From Platycnemis pennipes (Eukaryota; Arthropoda; Insecta; Odonata; Platycnemididae), in NCBI GenBank assembly GCA_933228895.1, contig OW121848.1, forward strand, positions 101,575,470 to 101,639,469: a stretch of 64,000 nucleotides of DNA. Direction: 5' to 3'. Position numbers and translations under genes: made by a program. Within the stretch, counting starts at the first letter, position 1; each line of letters opens with the position of its first letter. The notes beneath the pieces were generated by a model. The model was given only the letters and a program-made list of their open reading frames with translations, had not been told where the DNA came from and did no database searches. Shown one piece after another: positions 1 to 9,829 of the stretch.

Positions 1-1340
1 TTTTAGCATACCTGACTGTTGCGCAAGGAGCATAAAGACATAAAACAAAAGGCTTCGCAGCGCTTAATGAAACTCAACGTCAAAATCCGCATGTTTCAAT
101 GGGATCAATTTACGACAATTTGAATACCTTTATCGATTGCTATGATCGGGTTTTTGTAACCTTATTTTTCTGAATAACATATCTGCTCTCTTTCTTTTTT
201 TATTCCTTTATTTAGATACTCCAGGCAAGTTAGACGTGAATGAGAAAGTAATAGTGGCAATTGAAGAAGAATTAATGAATTTCACGGAATCCATCGCCCT
301 CATTCATTTGACATCAAGACATATATTTGTCAATCGATTAAGTAGCTCAAGGGGGACGCAGTTGTGACAAGTACGAAGGGGACGAAGAGTCAGGAAGTTA
401 GATATCGACGAAAAATTACAGAGAGAGGAGAAGTAGCCGAACTGATGTCATATGTTACTTACTAAAACGAAAAATCTCTGTCACGAAGGTGACAGATTAA
501 AAGCCCGCTGAAGAGCAGACATGACCACCTAGACGAAGTTGCTAACATTATACCGCATTCGAACGCTGACCTCGGGCATCTTACTGACTCGGGCAGTGAG
601 ACATGCATCACGCAATTTCAAACGCCCCGTTCCCCTACTTTCATCCGTCTTGAATTGGTCGATAAGTGGCGGGATTGGGTTACTAGTGGTATGGATAGTA
701 GTACAGCTTTGCTACCCGGAAGAACCGGGTTAAAATTCCGACAGGTTCAGAGGATTTTCGCTTATATTCCGGTCTCTATTTACTGCTGATAGTTTAATGA
801 ATTCATTATTTCTCTACTGTCTCTACGTTCATTCCTATGGGGAGAACCTACTTTATTGCACAACACTCTATGTACTAGTCTAACTAGGGTTGCCGTAGGA
901 ATGGCTCCTGAACGGTTGGATGTGATAATTTTCACGTCATTGACAAGGAGTACTTCCGCGGAATGAAACATAATTCAGTCGTCCGTTCCAAATGCAGGTC
1001 TTGGCGGATCTAACGAATAAAAATGCGTTGAAAAACGTCACTGTATACATTTGTTGCATTTACCCTTTCCTACATGATAATTGTGTCCACTAAAAATATA
1101 AATTGCGATTAGCGGAACGTGTAAGCCTTTATTATTATAGCACATGAAATATTATCATCTACTACATAGCGAAATTTGTAATTCAAATTGCCCTTAACAG
1201 GAATACCATGCGTACGGTTCGGAAGGTAATTTTAAAGCCATATCATAACTGCGGAGAGATATTTTTACTCAAAAACTAACAGTTGGCTGTGATGGTATCT
1301 TCCAGAATTGAAGAAGTAAAGAAATGACTTAGGGAGGATT
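1..1340. other. Spacer without recognisable gene
   Basis: No frame here shows a motif, splice pattern or codon pattern I can support; the two short ORFs near 539-733 and 780-971 look like chance. The only structure seen is a small hairpin at 714-730, with 6-bp arms ACCCGG/CCGGGT around a 5-nt loop. Confidence 0.5.
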
Positions 1341-1580
1341 CATAACTCTTTGTAATAAGTGAAAGAAAGGACATTGGACATGAAGATCAATGGTGAAAAG
1401 ATCACCATGTTGGTCAGGTTGGTAACACTCCGAATAATAAGTATGGGTAAAGTGGTGAGGAATTTAAAAATGAAGAAATACAGTAATGTGAAGACGCTTT
1501 TCGATAGGAAGAATGAATAAAGAGCTGCGCTACGTAAATCTTGGGATTACCGTTGATGAAGATAATTAATTGTTAACTGA
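1341..1580 (+). pseudogene. Possible badly decayed reverse transcriptase remnant
   Basis: Around 1380-1425 the plus strand reads MKINGEKITML, which resembles the stretch just before the FADD motif in the RTE-like copies elsewhere in this window (for example NIQGENISMLRF). Around 1525-1560 it reads RYVNLGITVDED, which resembles the YLGSRVTSDG segment that follows in those copies. The FADD motif itself is not visible and the frame is broken. Order and spacing fit a retroelement relic, but each match is short and could be chance. Confidence 0.22.
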
Positions 1581-3821
1581 AATGGACAAATTATAATTCC
1601 ATCACAGTGAAATACGATAAAACATGTATCAAAAGGACGCGACGAATTAGATAAATAACGGGGTCGTTTACCATATTTTTTTTATTGCCGAATCTGATAG
1701 ATTTTTTAAAATAAAAAGACCCGTATTTTTCCGTTTTTTGATCCGTCAATTATTTCCCGAGTTATAAGCGGCGAAAAACTGATGTTTTTAACCCTTTCGG
1801 AAAAGTGGGTGTGGTGCAACCTCTGACGTATATTGACTTCGTCCAATCACAACTGAGCCCGCGAAGCTACTTTGCCTTATCGCAATGGGGGGACACAGCT
1901 GACTCTGCCAATCGGAGCGACTGCGACAGCATCTGTGTGAGCAGACCTTCCGAGAATCCCCCTCCACTCCCTTCCTCTCCCCTGAAAGCAGTCAAGGACG
2001 GAAGGAAAATGACGTCAATGTTATCACAGTGGCATTTTCGGTGGGCGTCACCTTTTGCTTATTTTCATTTTTGAATTATGAGTGAATGGTCGTGGTTAGA
2101 AGATTATTTTTTTCACTAAATCTCTTTTTTCGTTTCCATTTAACGATTTTGTGTACAAAATTGTGATTTCGGTTCCGAGTAAACGCCCCCATTGCTGTTG
2201 ATTCTCATAATTATTTAAATTATGAGAATCAACAGCAGGATATTATCACCCAGTTTCCATAAGACACGAAGTCCATCGTTCAATCCTTCACAATATGGTC
2301 GGAGATTAGAATTAATTTATTACTTTGAGGCTATACTACGTGAATTCAACTTTTTCCTAAAGAGTTCAACGAAATATGTTTCAAATGCCGATTTTCTGTG
2401 CTCTCTTTCCGCATTTCCTTTAACATTTTACCCTTCCCTTTTCCGGGCGTTTCTTGGACCACCTCCGACTTTCCTCTGAAGTCCTTTTATTCAATTTTCA
2501 TTTAATTACGACTTCCTCTCGCACCTCCCTCACTGCCCTGTCTCCCCACCTCGGTGGATAACATTCCGACTTTTTCTTCTCCTCTGGCCCCGCCCAGCAT
2601 CTTTCAAACGCTCTAATTGGGGTCTGCATGACAGGTTGCTCGCGATCCGCTCCTCTCTATTGCAGCCATGAAATTTGAGACAAAACAAACAAAAACCTTA
2701 AAAAGGTAACTACGAAATGAGATCAAATACGACCAGAAGGTTTTAAACACATTTAAGAACCTCCACTCGGAGTTCCAAGAACCCCTCTTTCAAGACAACA
2801 TATCATAAGAATAGTTTTGATGACATCGTAAACAGAATAAAACCACTGCAGGAAAATCAATTTTATACCTATTGGGGCAGGTTTTGATGGAATGTCCCTT
2901 CTCTTCTTTTAATTGCTTTTTCTCAATAGTCCCTGCCTAAAAGAACTCTCTATGTTTTTAGAAGAACATGTTCCTTCTTCACTTTAAACTATCCCAAACA
3001 CCATTTCTCTATCCAAGTCTTCCTTATCCAACTACCCACCTTCAATATCAGCCTTCGGAATCCCACTGGACCTAAACCATGCCTATATCATCCACCTTAT
3101 AGCATTTTCCCTCTTCCTATGCTATTTCTTACACATATATTCTTCGGTTAAGTTTTTCAACCAATGTGTTTGCCACCACCAACTTGCGTTGTGTGCAGAG
3201 TTTTTGTCCTCTCTCATTCAGATTTCCCAATCCATATTTTCCTCTTATTCTTCCATATCAACTTTCAACAACGACCGCATTCTAATCTCCAAAAATAAGT
3301 AAGTTTTCTTTTCTTCTTACCGATTTTATTACTTTCGTGATATCGTCAGAGACGTCTTCCAGTCCTTCATCTTCGTAAACCGAAACGTAAATCTTCACTT
3401 TAACGGTATCTGTAGGATTGGTCTCGATCTTCACCATTATTATTCTTTCACTATACTGAAGGAAGCTTTTAATATTATATAATATCTTTTTCTTTTTGAA
3501 AGAAGCATTTCGCACACATGGCGCTCTTTCTAAGCATTATGTGTATTCCTGCGTTACCATTATGTCCTATGATCCTGTAACTTGCTCTCCAAATGTCTAA
3601 TTCTTCGGGATCCAATTTTCTTCGCCTTCGGGCCACATGTGTTCCTTCTGCTACACCAAGGCCAAATCTTTTAACTATCTTGAAAATATAAGCGTGTAAG
3701 AATGAAGACACTTCATTATATCTGGGGCTTGCCTTATGGCATTGAGTCACAGACAAAGTGGCAGAAAAGACATAAGAGGAAGCACTCAGAATGCGATGTT
3801 ATACTCTTAAAAATGAATATT
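1581..3821. other. Spacer with one strong hairpin
   Basis: Mostly AT-rich sequence with CT-rich patches (about 2440-2600 and 2900-3130). No supported exon. A perfect hairpin at 2193-2237 is listed separately. The minus-strand ORFs at 3282-3756 overlap each other in different frames and show no recognisable family. Confidence 0.5.
2193..2237. repeat. Perfect 20-bp inverted repeat (hairpin)
   Basis: Two perfectly complementary 20-bp arms (left arm TGCTGTTGATTCTCATAATT) flank a 5-nt loop, ATTTA. No target-site duplication is visible beside it, so it may be a tiny foldback element or a recent palindrome rather than a dated insertion. Confidence 0.9.
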
Positions 3822-4015
3822 GATTTTCTGGGCCGAATAAATATCAAGCAAATTCTAAGAAGAATTAGAGAAAAAAGAAGTTTTAGAGAGGAGATGACTA
3901 AAAGACCTTATCGGACAGATTTTGGGACACGAGATGAAAACAACAAACGAGAAAAATTAAATGAGAATGTTGGCAAAGAAAGGACTGTGAAAGTGTGAGT
4001 TGTATGAAGCCAAGA
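3822..4015 (+). pseudogene. Decayed C-terminal fragment of an RTE-like LINE
   Basis: In frame the plus strand reads GRINIKQILRRIREKRSF. A frame shift later it reads DLIGQILGHEMK at about 3905-3940. The same order, basic helix then IGHILRHD, occurs at the C-terminal end of the better RTE-like copies at 26168-26419 and 20730-20927 (EVLRRVGEKSCLLKTL, then NLIGHILRHDGLMKT). The reverse-transcriptase core is absent, so this is a 5'-truncated or eroded 3' piece of a related but older lineage. Frame shifts exclude a functional product. Confidence 0.5.
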
Positions 4016-7000
4016 ATTAAAGGGAGTGAAAGAGAAGGAATGTGTAAATTAGAAGTCAGCCAATATAAAAAACGAGTTTAGAGTTGCGTTTAAATTATTT
4101 TAAGATTCGTGACTTAAGAGCATGAAGAACAATTCGCATTAATCATAGCTATATACCAGCATAATGACCTGTTCAAAAGTAAGCCCTCCACTGCGCTCAT
4201 CGAATTATGTGAGAAGTTTTTTCGTGAAGGTACAGAAACGCCATAATCCACTCAATAACGACTCTTCACTTCGCTTTCGTACAGCACCTAGAATTCCACT
4301 GCCATCCCCATCGGCAATGAAGAGATTCATTCCTCACACCCAAGAGCCTATATCTTCATCGCCTCCAGGCGGTCTATGACCGATTTTTCTATCGAACCCT
4401 CAAAAACTCCAATGCTCACACCCTCTACCACCCTCCCATCATAGTCGAGTCAAACTCTTCGAGAAGTCATCCTTCAATCAACCTCATTTCGCTCCCCACT
4501 TCAACCGTATTCCGTCCTCGATACCGCATCCATATCCCATATCACCATTCCGGAACCCCTTGTGGTGAATTCCATAGAATGCCGACCGTATGACCCATAT
4601 CGGCGGATTATTTTTACGGGTCACACCCCCTCAGATTCTTCCGTCCACCTTACTTCTCTCTTCGAGTTCTCCTCCAGTCCTCTTTGCGCCTTCACCATCG
4701 ACGCTAGGGGTATTCCACGTTCACCACCATTCTTCCTGCTTAACATTGCTCTCATACTTTCCGCCCTCATCGAACCATAACGCAGCCTTTTCTTCTGGGT
4801 CCCCCGCACTCAAAACTGTCCGTTCCCAACGCTGACGTGGTTAGCACTCTCCTCTTGAGAAAGCAGAAACACACAGGCACCCTGCCTCTTTTTTCTCCAC
4901 CTTCCTCCGTTCCACTACCCTCTCTCTTCAATCTCCCTCCATCCATTTTCACTTCCCTTCCCAACCTCTTCTCTCCAGTTCTCGGAGCCCCTCCCAGTCA
5001 CTTCTCACCCGTGTCATCGTCTCTTGTCACTTCAGCAGGACTTATCAAAGGGCGTCCTCATTTTCGACGCAATCAGCTGAGCAGAAAGACCAGTCCACCC
5101 GCTCCCTTCCTTTCTCACGATTCCATTTGCTCTTTACCTCTCGCGCCTCCCCTCCCCAAGTTTTATTTGTCATTTTTGCACTCTTCAGTCACTTCCATTT
5201 CCACGAATCAATCTGTTTTTTTCCTCCTTATTGCTCACCACGATCTCCTTCTCCATTCAGCGCGCTTGAATTTTTTATAGCACACTCGTTTATTTTTCCT
5301 TGCCTAAATTCTTTGCGACATCGTAAAATTAGGCCCTGCAAGATATTTTTTGCATTCAACATGTGGCTAGTCAGGAGAGATAGATCGTATGGATTGAGTG
5401 AAAGGCCCTGCCTACGCTAACTTCCATGTAATTGACAAAGTCTTTGAATCGCATCGGATAAAAAGTATCATGGAATAGGTTTAATTTGTTCACGCACTCG
5501 ACACATCCTAAAATATGGATTACTACCGTCATAAAAAAGGCTTACATCATAAATCCATGTCAAACAGAAATAAAGCAAGCAATTAAAGATCCCTTATATC
5601 ACTATTAACTCAATCACAATTCGTTCCTATGCACGTACCATTATACTAACAAGAAAAATATTTATCTATTGCGTTTCGATCTTTTCGAATGGGTAGAGTT
5701 CAGGAAAATCATCAGAAATTAAAGAAAAACACACAACACATTGTTGAGACTATGAAGAATTGAGTACGCATCTGTTCCCCTTGATGAAGTTGTTTTTCGA
5801 GCACGGACTTAATTTTACATTTTAATTTATAAAATATAAAACAGTTTAAGAGATCGTACAATTTTATCTGGGAAAAATAAATAATAGAGAGGCTATAGAG
5901 TGGACAATATACTTACAATGATTCTCGAAAAACGCTACAGTTTCTGTAGAAGTGAAATCGAATGCGCAATCGAATAGCAACATTGAGAGAAACGACAAAG
6001 GCACACGAAGGACAAACTGTATGCAGACCCATGAGCATGAGAGCCATGACTTCCATGCTTCGTTGATACCCATCCTTCACTCTGGATTGTTACAGATACG
6101 TCATGTCACCAATGAACGCCCTGAACATTTGTGAGCCTGATAAAATAATATGTATATCAACATGCAAAATACTGCATTTCCCGAAGCAAATTACAGCCAT
6201 GAAAGATATTTGCCACCGAGAAAATTTTACGAAGTGTCGATTCGTCGTTGGACGGATGAGGGCGTATACAGAGTTGGTGAAATAAATAAAATTATTTTAC
6301 CCCCAGATTATCAAACTATCTAATTGGTAATCACGTGTATGTTCACTTCCAGGTTTTACCAGCTAAGGCCGGCCGCTAAATGAGACACAGGTCTGTGAGG
6401 TGACGCAGGATGACAATTTCTGTAAACAACAAAACTGACTGAACGTACGCATAGTGGTTTTATTTCTTCGTTGCATACCCTTCTGTCAATGCATTCTTGA
6501 TGAGATTAAACATTATTTTGATCTGACCACGGTTTAATCTAAAATACTTTTTAACTTTCCATCATCGAATTCCTTAGTTAAAGCAAATTGCCCATAGCTT
6601 ATTCTTTTTTACATTTTTGCATTTCTTTCAGTTTTTGTTTTGCTATAGCGGTGTAATAAGACGTTTAGAACACCGATCCGATTCTAAACTAAATCTATTA
6701 AAGCAGTAGAAATATTCGCCATCTTTGCCAAAACCGACCTTCCGGTGTAAACTGCGTGGCGGCACTGCGATTCGAAATGCGATGATCGTCGCCGTGACTC
6801 AAACTGCCGTGAGGAAATCGGCGCGAGCCACCCTACGTTACCTCACGACCTTGCATCTCATTTTTCAGCCGTTCTAACCGCACCATTTTTACGCGGCTGT
6901 AAAACCTCATTATTCTAGAGCGACACGCTTCCAGGTCAAAATGGGGCACAAGCACTAGAAACTAAAGTATCATCGCGGTACACAGGTTCATCCCACTATT

Positions 7001-7317
7001 GGACAAAATAGCCTACTCCATCATGTCTCAAGTTTCAATTACAGACACCTTTACTTTCTGTGTGCATGCGCATTTAATACTTCCTCTGCAACAGATATAT
7101 CCAACAGTTTCCAGCAACCTAACACATCTTCACACCAACTTCCTCTCAGAATTCATTATTCTGCCTTGAATGAAATCATCAAAATACCTAGTCATCTTCA
7201 ATGCTACGCTGTCTTCATTCCCTGAAAATCCCAAGCTCACTCACGAATTCAGGAGGGAGTTGACAAAAGGATGACTGTGGGTCTAATGTGATAGTCAAGT
7301 TAATTTCCTGCGTGTGA
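4016..7317. other. Spacer with CT-rich island and CpG-rich patch
   Basis: 4375-5280 is strongly CT-rich on the plus strand; the long ORFs there (4837-5280 and its shadows) are low-complexity Ser/Pro/Leu products of that bias. 5440-6700 is AT-rich and featureless. 6725-6900 is clearly richer in CpG than its surroundings (many CGs within about 170 bp) and could be regulatory, lying about 420 bp before the GC-rich segment at 7318. Confidence 0.45.
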
Positions 7318-7613
7318 CTTCTCAGTCGAATGTTTCTGGTGCGGCCGTAGGGAGGGTTGGCTGAACGCGGTCGGACCTGTCTTGCGGGGGAATTTAGGCG
7401 TGATCTTTCGGCAGGACCCCAGAAGAACAGCTGTGTGCATTGGAGTCGAGTCGGAACCAGGCAGCCCGAAAACGAAAACCGACGCAGAGGCTGAGTTCAG
7501 TGGTGATGTTGATTCGATTGATCGGCTCTAGTGGAGGAGGAGTGTGAGAACCAGGCGTTCGCCACACACTCACACACGCTCATACATTCACCCCCGAAGG
7601 GAAAAAAATCGAG
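7318..7613 (+). other. Candidate non-coding first exon or promoter segment
   Basis: This stretch is much richer in GC and CpG than its flanks. It begins with an arthropod-style initiator match, TCAGTC (7322-7327), and ends at ATCGAG|GTACGC, a usable splice donor with the intron starting at 7614. All frames running into the donor have stops or lack an ATG, so if transcribed it would be 5' UTR. A fair acceptor (CTCCCTTTCACTTTCAG) lies 892 nt downstream at 8505/8506. No protein supports the model, which rests on composition and splice consensus only. Confidence 0.25.
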
Positions 7614-8734
7614 GTACGCAGTTGTTCAGCCGATTGATCAATGATTCGGGTCACTTTCGGCCAAGAATCGTTTTTGCTGGCGAGCCTTGAAATGATGCCT
7701 TCGTTCTACAGAGCACGTGACTTATGAGGGGAATTAAATTGAGCCAAACGTCGTTACTCTTTCGTTTTCTAATACAAACATGACCATTTCTTACCGTATT
7801 CAAGAGCTCTCCCAAAAAAATATGCTTTAAACTACCTTGAATGCCAAACATGCAATCTAAGCCACCACAGAAGAACTGTAATTTAAATAAAATAAGTAGT
7901 TGAACAAGCACATGACTACACATTGGATTGATTGAATCTTATTTTAGCCAAGCCACCCACTCATTAATAGAGAAGGAAGAGATTATAACTTTGTGCTCTC
8001 GCTACCTCGCAAAAATTGATGATCAGAAGCATTTTTCACGGGAAAAAGGGGTTTCAGTAATAGAAACAAGAGAAGTATGTCCATCCCATTAGTAAGGGTT
8101 TATATGTTTACAATAAATAAACACGAGATGATCATAAAGAGGTCCTTGATTAGTGGTACCCGTAGCAATAAATGAATAACAGCTTGATCATCGAAAACGT
8201 TTGGGTCTTAATAGCATACACTTTCGTAGGAAAAAATGTATTTCCTTCAAAATATATCAATCGAATTATAAATTGGGACACTTTTTGGGATGGTGTTTTA
8301 CCAAGAGACCCACAGGGCTTATTAAATAAAACTACCAAGCCAAAGCATGCTTTAAAAAATTCTACCAGCAGAGGAGTCCGCGTTTTCCATTATTCAGTTA
8401 AAGGGAAAGTCGACATTCGCTTAACTTTGAGAGTTTCATTTAATCAAAATATCTGACATTTTACATCTATCTCGTTAAAAATTATGAGCTCCCTTTCACT
8501 TTCAGTCAGTTTTGGACCAGAGGAAACAAACGCAGACTCAACAGTCGCTGGTTCGCCAACTAAGGGCGTAAAAGCAATGCGCCTAAAAAAGTAATCGAAT
8601 TTTCACTTGTTACTTTCACCCGCCACTGACCTATCGCTCAATCTCCCTTAACACTTCCCATACCCCTTCACCTTGTCACTCCTTGGACCGGCACGCTCCT
8701 GGTGAGAAAATAATTTTTTTAAACCATAAACATA
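7614..8734. other. Spacer or intron; possible acceptor at 8505/8506
   Basis: Mostly AT-rich. At 8489-8505 a pyrimidine tract ends in TTTCAG. The next 65 bases read SVLDQRKQTQTQQSLVRQLR in frame before a TAA at 8568-8570. That could be a short terminal exon or UTR exon following the donor at 7613/7614, but no family is recognised. The 8172-8456 ORF shows no family. Confidence 0.25.
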
Positions 8735-9594
8735 GTGTCCCACAAGGTAGTGTGATAGGTCCACTCCTATTCCTTTTGTATATTAATGATATCCAAAAGG
8801 TGGTAAAAAGTAAGCTTCGTCTATTTGCCGATGACGCAGTAGTGTACAGGGAAATTCTATGCCCAAACGATAAAGAATATTTAAATATTGACCTACAAGC
8901 AATTGAAACTTGGTGTGATACATGGCAGTTAGAATTAAACTTTAAGAAATGTCTTGTAATGAATTTTTGGAAAAAGAATAGCTCTCCTCCTACCACTTAC
9001 AAAATAAGTAATAATGAATTAACTAACGTGGAATCCATTAAATATCTTGGAATAAGACTGACAAATGATCTTTCCTGGGGTAAACACATTCGTGAAATAA
9101 TTGGTCAAGCGAATCGCAAACTGGGTTTCATTAAAAGAGTATTGGGGAAATGTGACGATCATGTACGAGAAATCAGCTACTTTTCCCTTGTTAGACCTCA
9201 TTTGGAATATGCTGCCAGTGTATGGGATCCCTACGAAATCGGTCTAAGTAATGAACTTGAACGTGTGCAGCGAAGATCGGCAAGATTTGTAAAGGGACGA
9301 TACGATAATTATATTAGCGTAACCAGTCTATTAAATGAATTGAAATGGGAATCATTGTCAGATCGCAGGTTGAAATTTAGACTTAATCTCTTCCACAAAT
9401 TCCAAGGCAATATTTTCAGTGATGATGTTAAAAATATTTTACGAACCCCAACTTACTATGGCAGACTGGACCATAATCATAAAGTTAGAGAAATTGATTG
9501 CCGAACTGACCGATTCAAAATGTCCTTTTTCCCTCGCACAATAAGAGATACGAATAACGGTAAATATGTCCTATTGGAGAGTAGCAATGAATAG
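8734..9594 (+). CDS. Partial reverse transcriptase, 3' half of LINE ORF2
   Basis: Reverse transcriptase of a CR1/L2/Jockey-like non-LTR retrotransposon, which copies element RNA into DNA at a nicked target. Visible motifs in order are VPQGSVIGPLLFLLYINDI (RT block 4), the catalytic LFADDAVVY block at about 8822-8848, WQLELNFKKC, and IKYLGI. The thumb/C-terminal region follows, with LVRPHLEYAASVWDPY and ELERVQRRSARFV. About 286 codons are open without stop or frame shift, unlike the broken RTE-like copies nearby, so the insertion is relatively young. The endonuclease and the N-terminal part of RT are missing, and the upstream residues back to the in-frame start at 8683 are host sequence. It is not expected to be active alone. 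Confidence 0.85.
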   Translation, partial: SVPQGSVIGPLLFLLYINDIQKVVKSKLRLFADDAVVYREILCPNDKEYLNIDLQAIETWCDTWQLELNFKKCLVMNFWKKNSSPPTTYKISNNELTNVESIKYLGIRLTNDLSWGKHIREIIGQANRKLGFIKRVLGKCDDHVREISYFSLVRPHLEYAASVWDPYEIGLSNELERVQRRSARFVKGRYDNYISVTSLLNELKWESLSDRRLKFRLNLFHKFQGNIFSDDVKNILRTPTYYGRLDHNHKVREIDCRTDRFKMSFFPRTIRDTNNGKYVLLESSNE

Positions 9595-9823
9595 CATTGG
9601 TAGCTGCATGTTGGTATGAGTACTTAAAGCTAACCCTACTAACAGAATGTTTTTGCATGTTTTCTTTGCAATTTCTATCTTTTTTAAATAGTGTAGTTCT
9701 GACTACTATATTAATGCTATTCCTTTTTTTATGCATGATATGTAGTGCATGTTTGGTGAGAAATCACCCCCTGCCACACACCCTTGTGGTGGCTTGCAGG
9801 GTATTATGTAGATGTAGATGTAG
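8735..9823 (+). mobile_element. 5'-truncated CR1/L2/Jockey-group LINE copy
   Basis: This is the 3' end of a non-LTR retrotransposon. It begins inside the reverse-transcriptase domain at VPQGS, runs through an open frame to 9594, then a short 3' region with a hairpin (9769-9801), and ends in a TGTAGA-type microsatellite tail (9802-9823). A 6-bp match, AACATA, lies at 8729-8734 and 9824-9829 and may be the target-site duplication, which would fix both ends. Truncation at the 5' end is the normal outcome of target-primed reverse transcription. The same 3' end recurs at 58163-58223. Confidence 0.9.
9769..9823 (+). repeat. LINE 3' hairpin and TGTAGA tail
   Basis: CCCTGC (9769-9774) pairs with GCAGGG (9796-9801) around CAC/GTG-containing sequence. 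The element then ends in TATTATGTAGATGTAGATG and TAG. A 3' stem-loop plus a short tandem tail is the usual recognition end of CR1/L2-group elements. An independent copy of the same hairpin at 58170-58202 confirms that it belongs to the element. Confidence 0.8.
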
Positions 9824-9829
9824 AACATA

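Noticed and set aside
8683..8733. N-terminal 17 codons of the LINE ORF
   Set aside because: They lie outside the candidate target duplication and do not resemble the RT upstream of VPQGS, so they are host sequence in frame by chance.
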